A program made the position numbers and the translations under genes. DNA of 64,000 nt from Amblyornis subalaris (lineage: Eukaryota; Chordata; Aves; Passeriformes; Ptilonorhynchidae): the NCBI GenBank assembly GCA_018881555.1, contig JACAXG010000018.1, forward strand, positions 1,363,325-1,427,324, written 5' to 3'. The notes below the pieces were generated by a model. It did no database searches and was not told where the DNA came from. It was given only the letters and a program-made list of their open reading frames with translations. Positions 1 to 14,600 of this stretch are shown piece by piece. Position 1 is the first letter of the stretch. Each line of letters opens with the position of its first letter.

Positions 1-3000
1 AAAAAAGGGAGGTGATTTTAACAATTTTGTCTGGCCTGCTTCATAACGTAGGCTGTGGATTTCCTCACAGGGATTGCATTATTAAATGAGTAATTTTTGA
101 CAGAACTGGGGAATAATTATGTTTTTATGAAGACAGTTTTGAGGCCCCAAACTCCTTTATTCTTTCTACTTTCAGTAAGAAATAGGGATCTTAATTTTGT
201 GAGGGGGCCTCTGTGGGGAGCAGTGGTCCTCCTGTAAGTTTTAAATTTTATCAGTAAGGATCTGAATGAGCAAATTGTTGTTGGCTTTCTTAGTAATTTG
301 CTTAAGAAAAAGTGTAAAGTGTAAAGTGTTTACTTTCCAATACCTAGATGTAAGGACATAATTTTTAATGTATTAAGATGATTAATGATATTTCTCTTTG
401 CTTTTATCCTTTCTTTTTATTCCATATAATTCAGTATAATTGCACATCCTGGATGTCTAACCAAGCCTGACTCAACACCTGTTGTTCACATTCAGTGGTC
501 TTCTACTTGAATAAAGAGTTTTCATCCATAAAAGGAGAAATCCAGTTTTGTGCTTCATAAATTAAGGATACCGCAAAATTTTAAAATCCATTCTTAAAAA
601 TTTCTTCTGCTGTGATGCCAACTGGTACTGGTGTGTAACTAGTGATGGACAGTTCCCATATGCCACACTCTGTTTCTATTTATTGCACACCACGTCTTGG
701 TGGACACAGCCTGGCTGCATTATGATTGCCTGCTCTTCTTCATCCCCTTGCTCTTTTCTTATGTACTGAAAAAGTTAGAAATGTAACTCAAACAACTGTG
801 TTGTGATCATGACGTTTATTTGAAATGTTGTTCTAGTAAAACATAATAAAAAATGGTTTTAGTTCCATAGGGATTGAGTTGAAATTTGGAACACACGTAC
901 AACATAGATTCAGGTTGAAGACTGTGGGAAAATTTCATGTGATTTTTGAATATGTTTTAGGCCAATTTGTAAAATAACCTGGACTGTAGATTGTACATGT
1001 TAATTTGGAAAATCTGTCAGATCTCAGTCAGTAGAACAGTAGAACTACAAATTGTCTACTTCCAAAAAAAGCCCAAACAACCCTGGTGCCTCTGCCAGGT
1101 ATGTCTAATTATCAGCTGAAACCATAATGTCTTTGCTAGGAAGGTCATAAAACTCCTTTTCTTGGTGGCTTTTGTCCACAGCTTCCACAAATGAGTACTG
1201 ATTTATTTATTTTTTTCCTTACCAAATGAACATTAAATGAAAGAGAGATTTAATTACTGTGCGCTGAAGCCCTTTGCCCTTGCCTTAGAGCAACTTACTG
1301 AGGTATGGGGCGGTTCTTATTTAATGGAAAATGCCTTTAGCAGTCTCATTTCTACTGCAGAAGCCTATCACTTCAGGTTCCAATTCCATGCATTAGTATA
1401 AAAATGTGAGAAATACCACATGAATGCAACATCTGTCAGGATTTATCAAAGTCTTGCTAGTCTAGCTGATATAAAAGCCACATGATGATTTCAAACTTGG
1501 CCATAGTGGGCCACTAGGGCATTAAGATAGAACTGTGCTGTTTTCCTCATAGTAACCACTTCAGTGCATTAGGTATTAATCATTAGACTCCTAAATGATA
1601 TGTTTTTTTAAGCAGCAGCTTAAATGATGTGTGCTTAGAGAAGCCCAAACTTCCTGTTGTGTTTCTATAACTGTTTGTTGGTTTGTATTTAGAGCTTACA
1701 GTTCTGTATTGGAATTGTAGAATCTGAGAGTTAAGATTTCTTAAAGTAGTGTTGGCTGTATTTTCCTGGCCTAATGTGTCAGTGCTGTGATAACTGAATC
1801 ATGTGCTTAAATTAGCTGTTCTAAAACAAGGGTAAAAAAGCCATCTACAATCTGACAGTGTTCATATTGCTATTTCTCAAGTGAGTTAAAAGGAGAAATT
1901 ATACTAACCTGTTTTTTATAGTTTGGTCTAGCTACTTTACGTTTCTACTCAGAAACCAATGAATAAATCCTAAGTGTTACATATGTGTTAATCTAACCAG
2001 ATTCTCAAGGAAGAATAAGTAGAGCAGCTGTTATTTTTACAGCTGTATCTCATAATTTGAGTGCTTTCCATTTAGCTAAGTATTCAAATGCTGTCTATTT
2101 AAATATAGTGCAGGATTTAGACTTATGATAAGTGTATTGATACAATACATCAAACCTCTTTGCTTTTTCTGAAGCTCTAATTTAGCTTTTAAACTAGTTT
2201 AAAATTAACTTGTACCGTGATCCCTTTGGAGAAAGCGTATGTCTTAAAATGTTTTGCAATGCCTAGTTAAGTTGTCAAGTTGAAACTGTGAGTTAGTCTC
2301 TCAGAACAAGTATTAAATGAAAATGTTAAACTCTGGTTTGTGTGAAGATCTCCAGTCTAAGGGTGTGGCTTCACTGAATTCTCAAGACCTTTGTTTACTG
2401 AGTTGAATCTTTTAGTTGTTAAAGAATTGACCTCATAGGTATTAAGGGAAGTCTCGATTATTCCTCACTAAGTCGTGGTTACGTTTAGATAGGTAGAGCA
2501 CTTATTTTGCATTAGGAAATGTTTGTGTTGGTCATTTCCTTAACATAAAAAGTAAAGATATTGGTGTTTTGGCTAGGCTTTTTTTTGCTTCAGGATTTAG
2601 ATGGTGAGCCTGCTAAAAGCTATTTATGAAAGAAAATGAAATCTATATATGCCACATATGGTAAGTAATTACTGTTTTATTCAGAAGATTTATGCATAAA
2701 ACATTGTTAGTAATGTTTTGCTTGATATTTCATTTATCATAAGTGAAATTTGTTGTAAATTACATATGAAAACTCACTTTCTAGCTGTGTCCTCTCACAG
2801 ATACAGCTTGTTTTGGAAGTACATTCAACATTTTATAGGAACTATCAATAACTCTTCATGGTAGAGATAAAATGCTTCTGTGTGTTTGAACAAAAAAGAG
2901 CAGGTCTAGAAACAATTATGGCAAACAAAAAATTTTTAGTAAGTCAAAAGAAAGAAACAATGCATTATCCCAGTGCTGAAGTGGCCTGATGTAGTCGGAC

Positions 3001-5249
3001 GCTAGAGAGATTTCTGTCTCAGTTTGGCAGCTGATGGCATTATGGTTATAATTCTATTAATAGTCAAAGGCTGGTAGCTATAAATAAAACCTAATTTGCT
3101 AGCAAATATGTTACTGAAGTACAAATGTTCTTTTTAATGTTTTTATTTGGTATTCCTCCCGTCTATTGTATATGTCATTTAAATATAATCAGTAATTCTT
3201 CATTCTACAGGAACTCTTTATATAATCAAAATGAAATATTGTCATGATTGCTTTTGAAAGATGAGAACTAGGAAGGAGGGAGAAGGCTCTAATGTTTCCT
3301 GTGGCTTCTAGTAATCAAACAGGTGGTACGAGAATTTGTTGATGAGTGATGCCCTATGTAAGTACACTTTGTGCCCAATTAGGTAGCGACTGTATATCAC
3401 CTTATCAGCAAAGGGAGGAGAGGTAGCTGGTTTCAGAGGATTGGTACTGTGCTCTGAATATCTTAAGAATATCTTTGTGTGCTGGGCCCGTGAGTCAGTA
3501 GCCCCAGGAAAAACTTCAGTGCTGATAAGGTTCTGTCTGTGACTCTTGCGGTGTAACACCATAAAATCAGTTTTGTTGGCTGCAAATGCCGTGCTNCTTC
3601 TGTTTCAGTGGGCTGGGGGAAGCTGGCACTATCAGCTGTGCTGTCAATGAGGGGGATGATCTCACTGTGATCTTCCCTTTGCTTTTCTTTCTCAGACTGT
3701 GCACACAACAAAGTCCTCTCATATCCTGGCCTTCTGTAAGTATTTATTGAGGACAGACATTCATGTTGCTGGAAGTCCTAGATTTTTTTTCTAATTAGTT
3801 GTGGAAAAAATCCTGTTATCTTGCATAGCTTTGTATAGCTCTGCTTCAATTCTTTGGAGTGGTGACTGTTTCTGTGCCCTTCAGTGACCGCAGAGCTCTT
3901 GGCTGCTTCTTGGCTCCCTACTTTGTTTCATTGAGCCTCTATTCTGAGAGCCTCATGGCTTCTAAGCATCAAAACATGTGAAGGATAATTCAATGGATGA
4001 GAAAAACAAAGCTTGTTGAAAATATGCTGTTAGTTGTTTCTGCCTGTGTCTGAGTTGGTCCCTGATTAGATCTATGCGGTTATGAAGCCTTCTTCTACCT
4101 AGAGACTCTGAACTGAGGTACCATGTAAGAAGGTTTCTGGATCAGCTCTGGTCTCTCTCGTGTGAGTCAGTCCTTGTAGCTGTTACTCAGGGGCTCTAAA
4201 GCTGTGTGGCTGTACTGGGGAGCTGGATCAGGATATGAGAACAAGACTCCTCTATTCTCATTTTGCCTCTGATTTATATCTGTGCTTTGGTCCGAACTGT
4301 ATTTTGCTGCAGCTATGATTGCATTCATAAAAGCTGTATTTTTGGTGATTTTTGCACTTTTATAATTTCATGGGGAATTAAAGTGTAATAAGATGTGATT
4401 TTTTTTTTTACAGCGCTTGGAAGACCNATCTCTGTCTTTTTGGCATCAAAGTTCCAAAAAATACCCCCCTCTACATTAAAAATGATATCCCTTAGTACTA
4501 AATCATCAGAAGTTACTGTTCTTTTGGCGTGATTGCAGGATGTGATTTTCATTATTCCACAACATGCCTTGGCAGTTTACAGTGTTTGCTGTACCACTGC
4601 GTTCGCAGTGTTACACAGCAAAGTCCAGAGGAACCTGGGACCTTAATGGTCTGTCTGCCTGATAAAAGATGAGGTTCACAGAGGTTCGTGAGCATGAGGT
4701 TTTGCAACAAAGACTTGGTTTGTGGGTCATAGAGGGTAAAGGGTTGATTCCTTCTTTTTTTTGCTCTGCAGGGCAAAAGGTCCATTTTTAAGAGTTTGAA
4801 TGTAGGTTTCTGTAGGACTGTTTTTCACAGCTGCCTCAGAGTTTGTATAATGTTCATAGAAGCAGAAATCTCAGCTTTATTTGGATATTGAGTTAGTTTG
4901 GCTATTTGGAAACAGATGTTTTCACTATTGTCTCTGTTTATTTTATTTCCTCACATAAATAATTTTGTGTGTTTGCTTGCTTTTGTTTATTTAGTCCAAT
5001 GTGAGATTTTAAATATGTATGCTGCTTTAAATATAGCATATATTGCTAAAATATAGCAATAACTATTAGAGTGTGAAAAACTTTATCCAGTTTAGTAACT
5101 TAGAAAAATACAAAGTAGTGGGAAATATGAAATAAAACTCTAAATCCAAGTGGAAAATAAGTTTCATCTCCAAAATAGTTTCTTTTCTATAGAATTTAAT
5201 TCAGAGCTATAGCAGATATATATTTTGTCTTGAAAGTAAATAAAGGATA
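1..5249. other. Gene-free AT-rich stretch
   Basis: I find no exon, RNA gene or recognisable transposon here. All open frames are under 85 codons, overlap on both strands and look like chance. Two AATAAA-like hexamers near 509 and 843 have no associated reading frame, so a 3' UTR cannot be claimed. A small tandem repeat, three copies of the 7-mer GTGTAAA (last copy imperfect), lies near 311-330. Confidence 0.6.
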
Positions 5250-5490
5250 TTATATAATCATTTAGGTTAGAAGAGAGCCTTAAGATCATAGAGTCCAACC
5301 ATTAACACTGTGAAGTCCACTACTAAACCATGTCCCAAAGCACCACATCTACTCATCTTTTAAATGCCTCCAGGGTTGGTGACTCAGCCACTTCCCTGGG
5401 CAGCCTGTTCCAGTCCTTGACAACCCTTTTAGTGAAGAAATTTTTCCTAATATAATCCAGTATTACTTATTTTCTTGCTCCTGTGTTCTC
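5250..5490 (-). mobile_element. CR1 LINE 3'-end fragment
   Basis: Read on the + strand, this is the reverse complement of a CR1 3' end. It has a degraded gttagaagagagcc segment, then catagagtccaaccatta, the block of small words around ctccagggttggtgactcagccac, and the CR1 hallmark cagcctgttccag. It ends in a tract like agaaatttttcctaat. The copy is 5'-truncated, as nearly all CR1 copies are, and carries no reading frame. It is moderately diverged. The right boundary is soft, because similarity fades between about 5460 and 5490. Confidence 0.9.
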
Positions 5491-5581
5491 CAGTTTATAA
5501 AAGAGATGCAGGAATTTTTGTGTGATTTTGACTGTTTAATTGAGAGTTTATGTTTTCTTTGTATAGATTTAAATGATAACC

Positions 5582-5671
5582 AGGTCAATACCATGCTCAA
5601 TAGACAAGGCTTATGATTTCATTAATATTTATAGGTTAATACTGTGCTCAATAAGAAATGCCTTCATAATT
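5582..5671. repeat. Degenerate 51-bp tandem duplication
   Basis: Two diverged copies lie in direct orientation at 5582-5618 and 5633-5671, a period of 51 bases. Both start aggt(c/t)aatac, share tgctcaata in the middle and end in a similar g-c-t-t/a-t-a-a-t-t run. Nothing suggests a function. It looks like an old local duplication. Confidence 0.5.
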
Positions 5672-8600
5672 GGACTGTGGGAAAATTAACTAAATATGAA
5701 AGGTTAATTTTAGATGGTAACTGTCAAACTAAAGGAACAGTGTTGTCAGCTGTGGTGCTCGCCATTCTGCCCAAGATAGTGTGAAACAACAGTTGCAGGA
5801 CTGTTTTGGGGGAAGGGATGAGGCCTCTTCCAGGGTTCAGTTTAGGTGAGAACAGAGACAAGCAAGTATATTGTAGATAAGTTCTTATACACATGATATC
5901 TTGGCAACCATGAGGAGTTAAAAAGATAATTTTAGCTATGTTTTCTGTAGCATGAGAATGTTTTATGATTTGTCACTTAAAAAAAGAAAAGAGGCAAAAT
6001 TGTTATTATTCTCTCTAAACACAATAAAAGTACCTGTTATTCTTAAAATGTTTTTGCTTGTTTTTCCTTACATAAAGAATAGTTATATTTTCTAGTCACA
6101 GACAACTACATAAGTGTTAAAAACACTTTTCTCCTGAAACATTGCTTACCCAGGGGAGAGAGTAAGAGAGCAAACATCACCTGACATGACAAAGGATCTA
6201 GAAACACACTATAGGGAGGTGTTTCAGATGCTTTGGTGGGGAGGGTAGAAGATGACCTCTACAGATTAAAGGAACAGTGCTTTCCACCTTGTTTCCCCAG
6301 TTCTTTCTGTCTGTGACTCTAGCTTGCTTGATTGTCCTTCACAGCACGGATACAGGATGAAATTATCAGCACTTAGGAGCAGTTAAAGTCTACNGGAAAC
6401 ATGTTTCTTCAGTTTTGTCTTGATTGATGAGACAGTCTGGGTATCTCTGGCTGTAATTTGCAGAGAATAACAAACTCAAAACTGTTTCAAAATTACTTGC
6501 TCACACTCGATACACAGCTCTAGTTGGAACAAGTAAATTACGTTTAAAATCACGCAAGAATATTTCTTTAAAGGGTATATAGAGCTTCAAGTATGGAGAG
6601 CCATTATAAGACAAACAGGCAGTGCACTGTGATTACAGGATAAATCTTTTATTGTACTTCAGTTCTTCAGTATTTTTGGTTATTTGACTTTCTGGTCTAG
6701 TCCCAGGAATGGTAGTTTGAAGGGATGTTCACATTANATAGTCCAGCCTCCCACATGGAGCGTGCTGGTATGTGCAGAAGCTTTTTGTGTAAAGCTGGGG
6801 ACAAAAAAGACATTGAGTCTTTCTCTTGTCTATCACTGTGTTCTCTCCCCCGTCTGTCACCCACACGTTTTCTGAACTTGCTTTTACAGCTGTCACGCTC
6901 ATGGCTTCCGTGCATTCCCAAAACGTCCCTCCCTAGACCTGTCTTCAGGTGAGCTCTGGCCTCCCTTGTTTTGTGCCCAAGTTTCTGAACAGTGCTTTTG
7001 TGCTCTTTGTTTTTTACCTCTCCTGGTTTTCATCTTAGGTTTTCTTTTTAAATTTTAGTTCATCAAAAAGCTGCTTCCTAAGCCAAGTGGGCATACTGCT
7101 GGAACTCTTAGCCTTTCCACAGGGCTTTCTTTCTGCCTGAATTCTCAAAAATCAAGCTCTCCCTGTGCCTGTTCTCTTGGGATCTTACCTGTCTGTTCCC
7201 TTGAATGAACCTCAATCTCTAGTTCTAAAATCCCTCCTCACTATGCTGCTTAACTTTCTAGCCATTTCCGTGTTCTCAACTCAGTTTTCTTGAGGTCACT
7301 GCAGCCCAGGCCACTGGACAAGGATCAGCAACCAGTTTAGTGAGTGGCAGCTTGAGCAGCATTACTGCTACTGAGCCCCTTCAGTGTTGGTGTTAGGAAA
7401 TTGGCACAATGCAGTGCCACAACTTGCGCTGCTAGTGTAGTGCTGTGTTGCCCACTTAGCAGATGTCCAGGTGGTTAAAACCGCTCCACTTACTTGGTTA
7501 GGAAGTTTGTAGGACATTCCTACCCACAGCAGTAAAAGGTTTTTCTCTCTTGCCTCAGGGCCTTGGTCTCTATTTCCTAAAAAAAAAAAAACAAACACAA
7601 CACCACCAAAACTGGATTTAGTGAGCCTGTGTGCAAATACGTTCTTTCTGGTCTGGATTAGGTGGGTTCTGCCTCTCCCCAGCAGTGGTTCCTCTCCTCA
7701 GACAAGATGCGGTAATTTAGGAAACCAAATCCTTGCTTGTGACACCACGTCTGAACGCTGCACGTAACCCATGGATGTATTTGCTGCTGGTTGTGTCCCT
7801 TCTCTGGAAAGGATTTGTTAAATGTAAAACAGTATGGGGACACATGGTGCAGGACACTGACCTGCAGGGAGAGCTGAGTCCTGTAGGAGAAGAGAGCCAT
7901 TTTAGCCTGCTTTGAGTTTGTTTTCCTTTTCCTCAGTTGTGCTGTTTTGAGGAGACTGCTCTGTACTGCTTGTAGTATCTAGTTTGTCTCTGCAGAGCAT
8001 TGTCTTGTGAGTAGAATATGCTGTAATCTGATCTTCTGCATAATGGAGACTAATTTGTTATCTGTATACGTCTTCTGTCTGATTTCCTGTTCTGAGTTTG
8101 GCCTGTGGAACCGATGTCAGGCTCTTACGGTCTGTTTTACAGTTATAATTATCATCTGTGTTTTCTGGGAAATAACTAGTTTTCTTTTAGGCCTGCTGAC
8201 AGGTTGGAGCTGCCCGGCTGTAGTGTACAGAGACTGCATGTTTCCCTGTCAGAAACAGAAAAACCTGCTTCCATTTAAAGCTTTGCTCAGCAATAGTGAC
8301 TGGACTGGACTATCATTCTGATGAGTTCAGAGGATACATTTGTGGAGACTTCACAGTGCTGCTTCTGTGTGGTGCCTAGCACAGGAATCTGTAGGCACTA
8401 GTGAAGTATCAGTGCTAAAGTCACCATTACACAGGATAGATTTCAGGTGTTTCAGCTTTTCCTTTACTCATCTGGAGTTCTCAGCAGTGTCCTAGAGTCT
8501 TCTTTCAGAAGCCTTTCAAAACCACCCACAGTGTAGGTTTTAGAATTCAAGCATGGCTTTTGAGTTGAGATCTAAAGATATTTCCCTGATTATGAATTGA

Positions 8601-11600
8601 AAGTTTGGCCTGGCTGCTTTTTAAGTATTTTAGAACAACACACAATCCTGTACACTTATTTGATTGCTTGGCAGTATGTAGATTCAGCCTACACTGTTAC
8701 GAAGATTAAAAAACCTGTACAAATAAAATGATATTAAAATTATCCTTATCTGCCTGAAACCTTTTCCTTCACGGATGGGAAAATATCATAAGTTCTCTTC
8801 TATTGAAGATTGCTTACACAGTTTTTTATTGTATGTATGAAAAGCTTTTTTGGAACTACTTGCAAGGCAATAAATTAACTTGTAATACTTACAGGACTAC
8901 CAACTAATAGCATCATGACCTAGAGGATGAAGATAGCAAAACAATATTTTAAAATAAATGATTTTTTATTTATTTATATGAAAATAAAGTGGTTCACACA
9001 ATTTCTGGATGAAAAAAGTTGAAATAGGACTTCAAAAATTGAGATGATATTTTAGCAGACATATTTGGTTTCAAGAAATAGCCTGACTAAATAAGATAGG
9101 ATCAGCCACAGTTCCTTAAAAAGACACCAAAAAAAAAAAATCTTCAAGTCAGTGTTGATGAGGAAAAGTTTTAGTTTTGGAAAATGGAGTTAAATGTGAT
9201 GATAGGGCATAAAATAAGAAAAATGAGGGAATCTCTATCAAGTAGCTTGAGTAGAACCAGGTGACTAAACTGACACAGAGATGCATCTAAACATAGCTAA
9301 TGTATGAAAGTTTTAATGGCAAAACAATAACAAAAGTATTTAGTAATTGGAAAGTGAATGATGGATGGTTTCTTTCTTCAAGTAACTGGGTGATGGAAAA
9401 GCAACTTGTTAGCCAGATTCAGTGTAAGAGCAGTGTAAAGCCTCTGGAAGCTGAACAGACACATGAAGCTGCTGCCCTGCCCAATCTAGTTTACTTGGCC
9501 AGAAATTGTGTGGTGTCTTCAGGAGGTCAGGCCCAGTCACCCGGGCGCTTGGTTATGAATCTCGGAATTGCTGAAACCCATCAGTCTGTATCTTTCTTCC
9601 ATTGATCTTATAGACTCAGAAGAATAACAGCCATGGTTAGCCACATTTTCCAGTCTCTTGTGCCCTTTTTAGAAGCTCCTGAATGGATGCCTTCCCTGTG
9701 TATAGCAGTTACAGATAATAGATATTTAGTCCAGCTAGTTTTTCGAGTCCTTTTGTCCAAGATTTTTAAANCTGTAATTAGACTTCTTATTTTTTTCTTA
9801 GAGTTTAGTTTTGAATCTCTGGGAAAAAAAAAACCCAAAATATGAGCATTGCTGCAATACCTGGCTGAAAACACTGAATTCAGAACTCAGGCAAATGCTG
9901 GCTAGCTACTATATCTCTTATTAGAAAGCTTAGTGTTTTCAGAAGCTTAAAAACACAAAACTAAGATGAGCAAGGCAATATTGCACAGAAAGCTTCAATT
10001 AAGAGGAAATCACCACTTGTACATAGATCTCTTCTTTTTTTATTTGATAAGGGGTCATGCAAGGTGTTTTTTTCTGGGGGCATAATAGACTACTTTGTCT
10101 TTCAGCAGTAAAGTTTTTGCCAATTACCCTATCTGTAACCTTCCTTTTATTATGGAAAATTAATTAGAAGGTTCTGGAGGAAATGGGGACTAACTGGGGT
10201 CTTTATTTTTTATGGCCTATTTAGCTTTGAAAGCACGAATTAAAGTATTTTTCTAATATTTATAATGAAATCTGTCTTCTCATTCTCCTGTTTTGGTGAT
10301 TACAAAACAAAAGCCCAGACTGCAGGGCTTCAGCCTGTATAATGAAACAAACAGCAGCAATGTCTCTACTGTGCCAGCTGAAAAGAAGCATGAAGAATTT
10401 AACCAAGCCAGCATGAGATGTACTGAGTCATAAAAAGTCTTTTTAAAACAAAAATGTTGGTGTGCAACATGTTTGAAAGCTGGTAGCAATATAAAACAAT
10501 GAGAGCTAATATTACAGGATCTGGCTTCGCCTATAATGTTGAGTAGTTTGTTGCCTATAATGTTTTGATATAATCAAAAAACCAAAACAGTCTAACGTAA
10601 TTCAAGTTAATCTTGCAAGGAATACAGCTTTTAAATATTCTGAAGTTATTTTAAGTAACTGAAATTGCATTAATTTACATCCTTTTACTTCAAATGTTGT
10701 TGTTTCTGAAGAAGTTCAGCAAACCATGCAACACAGCTTCAGTCTTACTGCCCTGCACAGGTAGGAAGTCTGTCTTTCTGTTTTCATCTGACATGGCACC
10801 TCCCTCACAGCTTGAGTCCTTGCTGTGAGGTGGTGTATCACAGATTGATAACCACTGAGCAGATGGAGCACAGAATGCCTGGACAGTTATTTTATGAGAA
10901 GATCAGAAATTANGACTTTATAATCTTCCCTCTTGCTATTTTGGAGAGAAGCCATGTTTACTGCTTTCACCGTAAGCATTAGCATAGTAATTTATGCCAC
11001 CAGCTGTAAAGAGTGGTGCTGGTGGGAGAGGGGATAAGCAGTGAGATTGTGAAAGACAAGCCTGAACCTGAAGAGGTGAGCATGTTTATTGGAAATAAAT
11101 GTTGATTATTCAGCCTATGCATTGACATATGAGTATCTAATGGTGAGTCCAGGCTGATGAGAAGGAACCATTCCCTACTCTGTATTTATTTTACCAGCAC
11201 CTGCAGACAACTGAAACAGGAGGCCTGTGTGTTTCACATGCTCTTGTTCTTTGCAGAGGCCATGGACAGGGAGCATTAAAGGAAATTGAGGTTTTTCTGC
11301 AGAAACATTTTGTTGCTGTTACTCTTTTTTTAGTGAACTTACTCAACTTCTGTTTCAGCCTTGTGGAGTCAAATTAAGAAGTGATTAATTTTATTCCAGT
11401 TGTGACATTTCTACACTTGTAGAACCAAGCTGCAGTGTTTGCATCGGGTCAAATTTATATTCTTTTTATCTATGTTGGCTTTTATTTTTAAACTTTTTTT
11501 AGTAAATTGAATCTCTGGAATTGCAGTTGATGTCCTTTACATCCCCATCATTTTTTCCCCTTGAGTCTTTCTCTTGCCGTTCCTCTCCTTCCTCTTGCAG

Positions 11601-14600
11601 CTCTCCACAGCTCTTCCTGCTGAAAAGATCAGTACCAAAATGGTTGAAAAAATTGGAGTCGATAGTAACTGCCTGCACAGTACCTGGTACAGAAAAAGGA
11701 GATTTCAGGGAAGTATTTGTTAATGAACTTCAGTTTTGATAAGCAGTTAAAATAAAAACATCTCCAAATGTTGTATCTGTATATAAACAGCTATAGTAAA
11801 ATGGTGTAAGTTTTGCAGATATCATCAAAAATAACCTAAGCCAAACGTAGTAGTCTGTTGTCTTGCATATGGTGCAAAAGAAAACAGAGTTCTGGGAATT
11901 TCTTGTGCAGCCATTGATTTTGTTTCACGTCTGTAATAGCAGAGGAGATTTTCATCTTCAGTAACAGCATAGAATATCTTCCTGCCTTGTTCACTGCTAT
12001 TTTAACCACAATTTTTCTATACTGGATAGGAGTTCACCTCAGATAACAGCCTCCAATTAAAGCTTTTTCTAGGAGTTTGCAACTATCTGTTGCCATTCTA
12101 CCTACCTCAACCTATGGGTTATAGTGGGGGAAGTAATTCTGGAAAATGACTTGACCTGAGAACAGGTTACTTTTAACGGGTTGCCCAGAGAAGCTGTCAA
12201 TTCAAAAACAGTATAGAGTCCCTTAGTTGATATGACTAGATCTATGGATATGTCTCTGGAGGTTTGTACAGTTTACGTGCCTAGTCACTCTGCTTACCCT
12301 TTCAGTCTCTGGCTTTTCTGCTGTTGGTGGCTGAAGAGATGCCCGCTCTTCGGATGGTTTGTGAGTGATGTACAAACTGGTTTAGTCAACAGCTGGTCTG
12401 GGTTTGTGAATTGTCCAGATTACATAACAGTTGTCAGCTCTCACATACTTTTGCTTTTCAATAGTCAGGTCCGGATCTAGACGTGAATGCCTCCATATTC
12501 CTTTATGAATACTTGTGCTACTTTTCTTTGATTTATAACTTTTAAAATTTTTTACTTGTATTTCTGCCTCCTGCCTTAGTTTCTAACGTTTAAAATAAAT
12601 TCAAAGTAAAGTGTAGTGCAAGACATTAGGTTTTCATTATGGAGATACTTCTTTACCAACTTTTCTAATCTAAACTTTTACAGGCCTACATTTTCAGACA
12701 TTAATTTGATGGTTGTTTTCTGAAACTATTGAGGATTTGGTTTCAAGTGTCACAGCAGCTAATTTCTCTGTTAGAAGAAGAGGTTTCATGTTGGCCTTTT
12801 TAATTTGTATGTGCTAAAACACAAGAATTGAAAATGTACTTATATTTCTCCACTGTATTAGAAGAATGTTTCTTAATAATGTGGTTTATCTTCAAAGATG
12901 AATCACCCAATAAATTTTCTGTATTATTTTGATGCATTGCATTAAACAAGATCCAGGAGTAGTATCCAGTGTGAAGTTTTTTCAGGATACTGAGTCTGTT
13001 CTTTTTAATTCTTTGGTCTGTCTATTTTTATCATTACTTTCCTATGTCTTTTATTATGACTTTTGTATATGATTGTTTTTGATAAATGCTAATGCTAATG
13101 TTATTTATGCTTCAGAAGGTATAAGTTCAAACGTCAATCTAAGCAAGCCTTTGGGAAGTGCCATGGCAAAATGAGAAAAATAATAACAATCAAATAAGCA
13201 AAAAGACCAGCCAGAGGTGAGGGATGAATTTAAAAGCAGTGAGGAATTTTTTTTTTTTTTAATTAAAAGCACATTCCATATGGATTTGCCTGGAAAGTAA
13301 ACTTTCTTTAATGTCTAGAGATTACTTATTCACTGATTTACTGATAACTGATTCAGTCTTGCTTAAAACAGATAGGATATTTTTGATTAACTGTAAGTAG
13401 TGTTGAATCCATCTTTTACTACTGTTCTGTAGTCACTGGGGAACCAAACCTGCTTTCTATTAGGTGTAAAGCATTTTCCTTAATGGGCTGCTGCTGATGG
13501 GATCCTTGCAGCTGCTGACAACTTAGTTTTCCTGCAATCTATGTATAAGGAGAGGTATTAACTTCTTGTTTTTTACTTATTGCCTATTTTACGTACAATG
13601 AAATGTGTTCTGAGTTTGAGAGGTGTCTTAGGACATGAGGAGTTTAGAGCCAGAGAAGGCAGAATTTTATGGTGCTCTCTATACCGAAGCATAATGGTTT
13701 TTTTTCCCTCATATAATTAATTCATTAATTTAGTATAGATAACGGAGGTTTTGTGTTCCTTTGTTTTTAGCTGACCTATTACCAATGTGTGGGTATGCTT
13801 ACTTCTATGAAAGGAAGGAAGGTGTAGGAAGGGGTNTGATACTGTCTTGAGTTCCTAGTTCATCCTTAGCTAAGAATGCAGACGGAACTGTGGTTAAGAG
13901 ACAGTGCTAGTAAGTAAAANGAAACAGGATTTCTACTTTGGCTCTAAAGCCAAGGAACATACAAATTTGGATCTTAATGGCTAAACTATTTTCTTCTCCA
14001 GAGCAAAGTTGCATGAAACATGAAACATGTGAACTACCCCCTGGTATGGTCCTTGGCCGGTGCTGTCCTTGAACCATCCCCAGACGCTGTGTAGGAGAGT
14101 GCTAGCTAACATCGACAAAAGCCATTCTGGGAGCTCTTGTAACAGCTTAATGGGACATAAATTGCATGCCAGCACCCAGCCCCATATTCTCTCTCTAGCT
14201 TAGCAGTGTAGACAAAGCCACAGTGTCTCCATGGTGCCAGTTTGGCTTGACCCTACACTTTGCTCACTTGATGTGATAATTCAGCTCCTGCACTTCATTT
14301 TGAAGTAGTCCCTTCAAGAGAAAACTCAGCCACAACAAGAGGTGTAGTGTATTCAGGATCTGCTCTGGGCAGTACAGATGTGAACCGTGCCAAGTTTGAC
14401 TGTGCTTCAGCACTGCCCCAGCAGTACTTGCATCTTTGTATGCCCTAAGCTGACCTACTTGTATGCATGTGCCTTTGGCATCATGCTCTAATTTTGGGGT
14501 TGTGCAACACAGCTTTCTCATAATTTCAAGCACTTTGAGCTGAAAAAAACCAAACCAAACCCATCAGAACAACAGTCACTGCATCTTAGGGCACCATATG

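Noticed and set aside
505..850. AATAAA-type hexamers suggesting a 3' UTR at the left edge
   Set aside because: The hexamer is frequent in AT-rich DNA, and no coding exon or stop codon in a supported frame precedes it on either strand.
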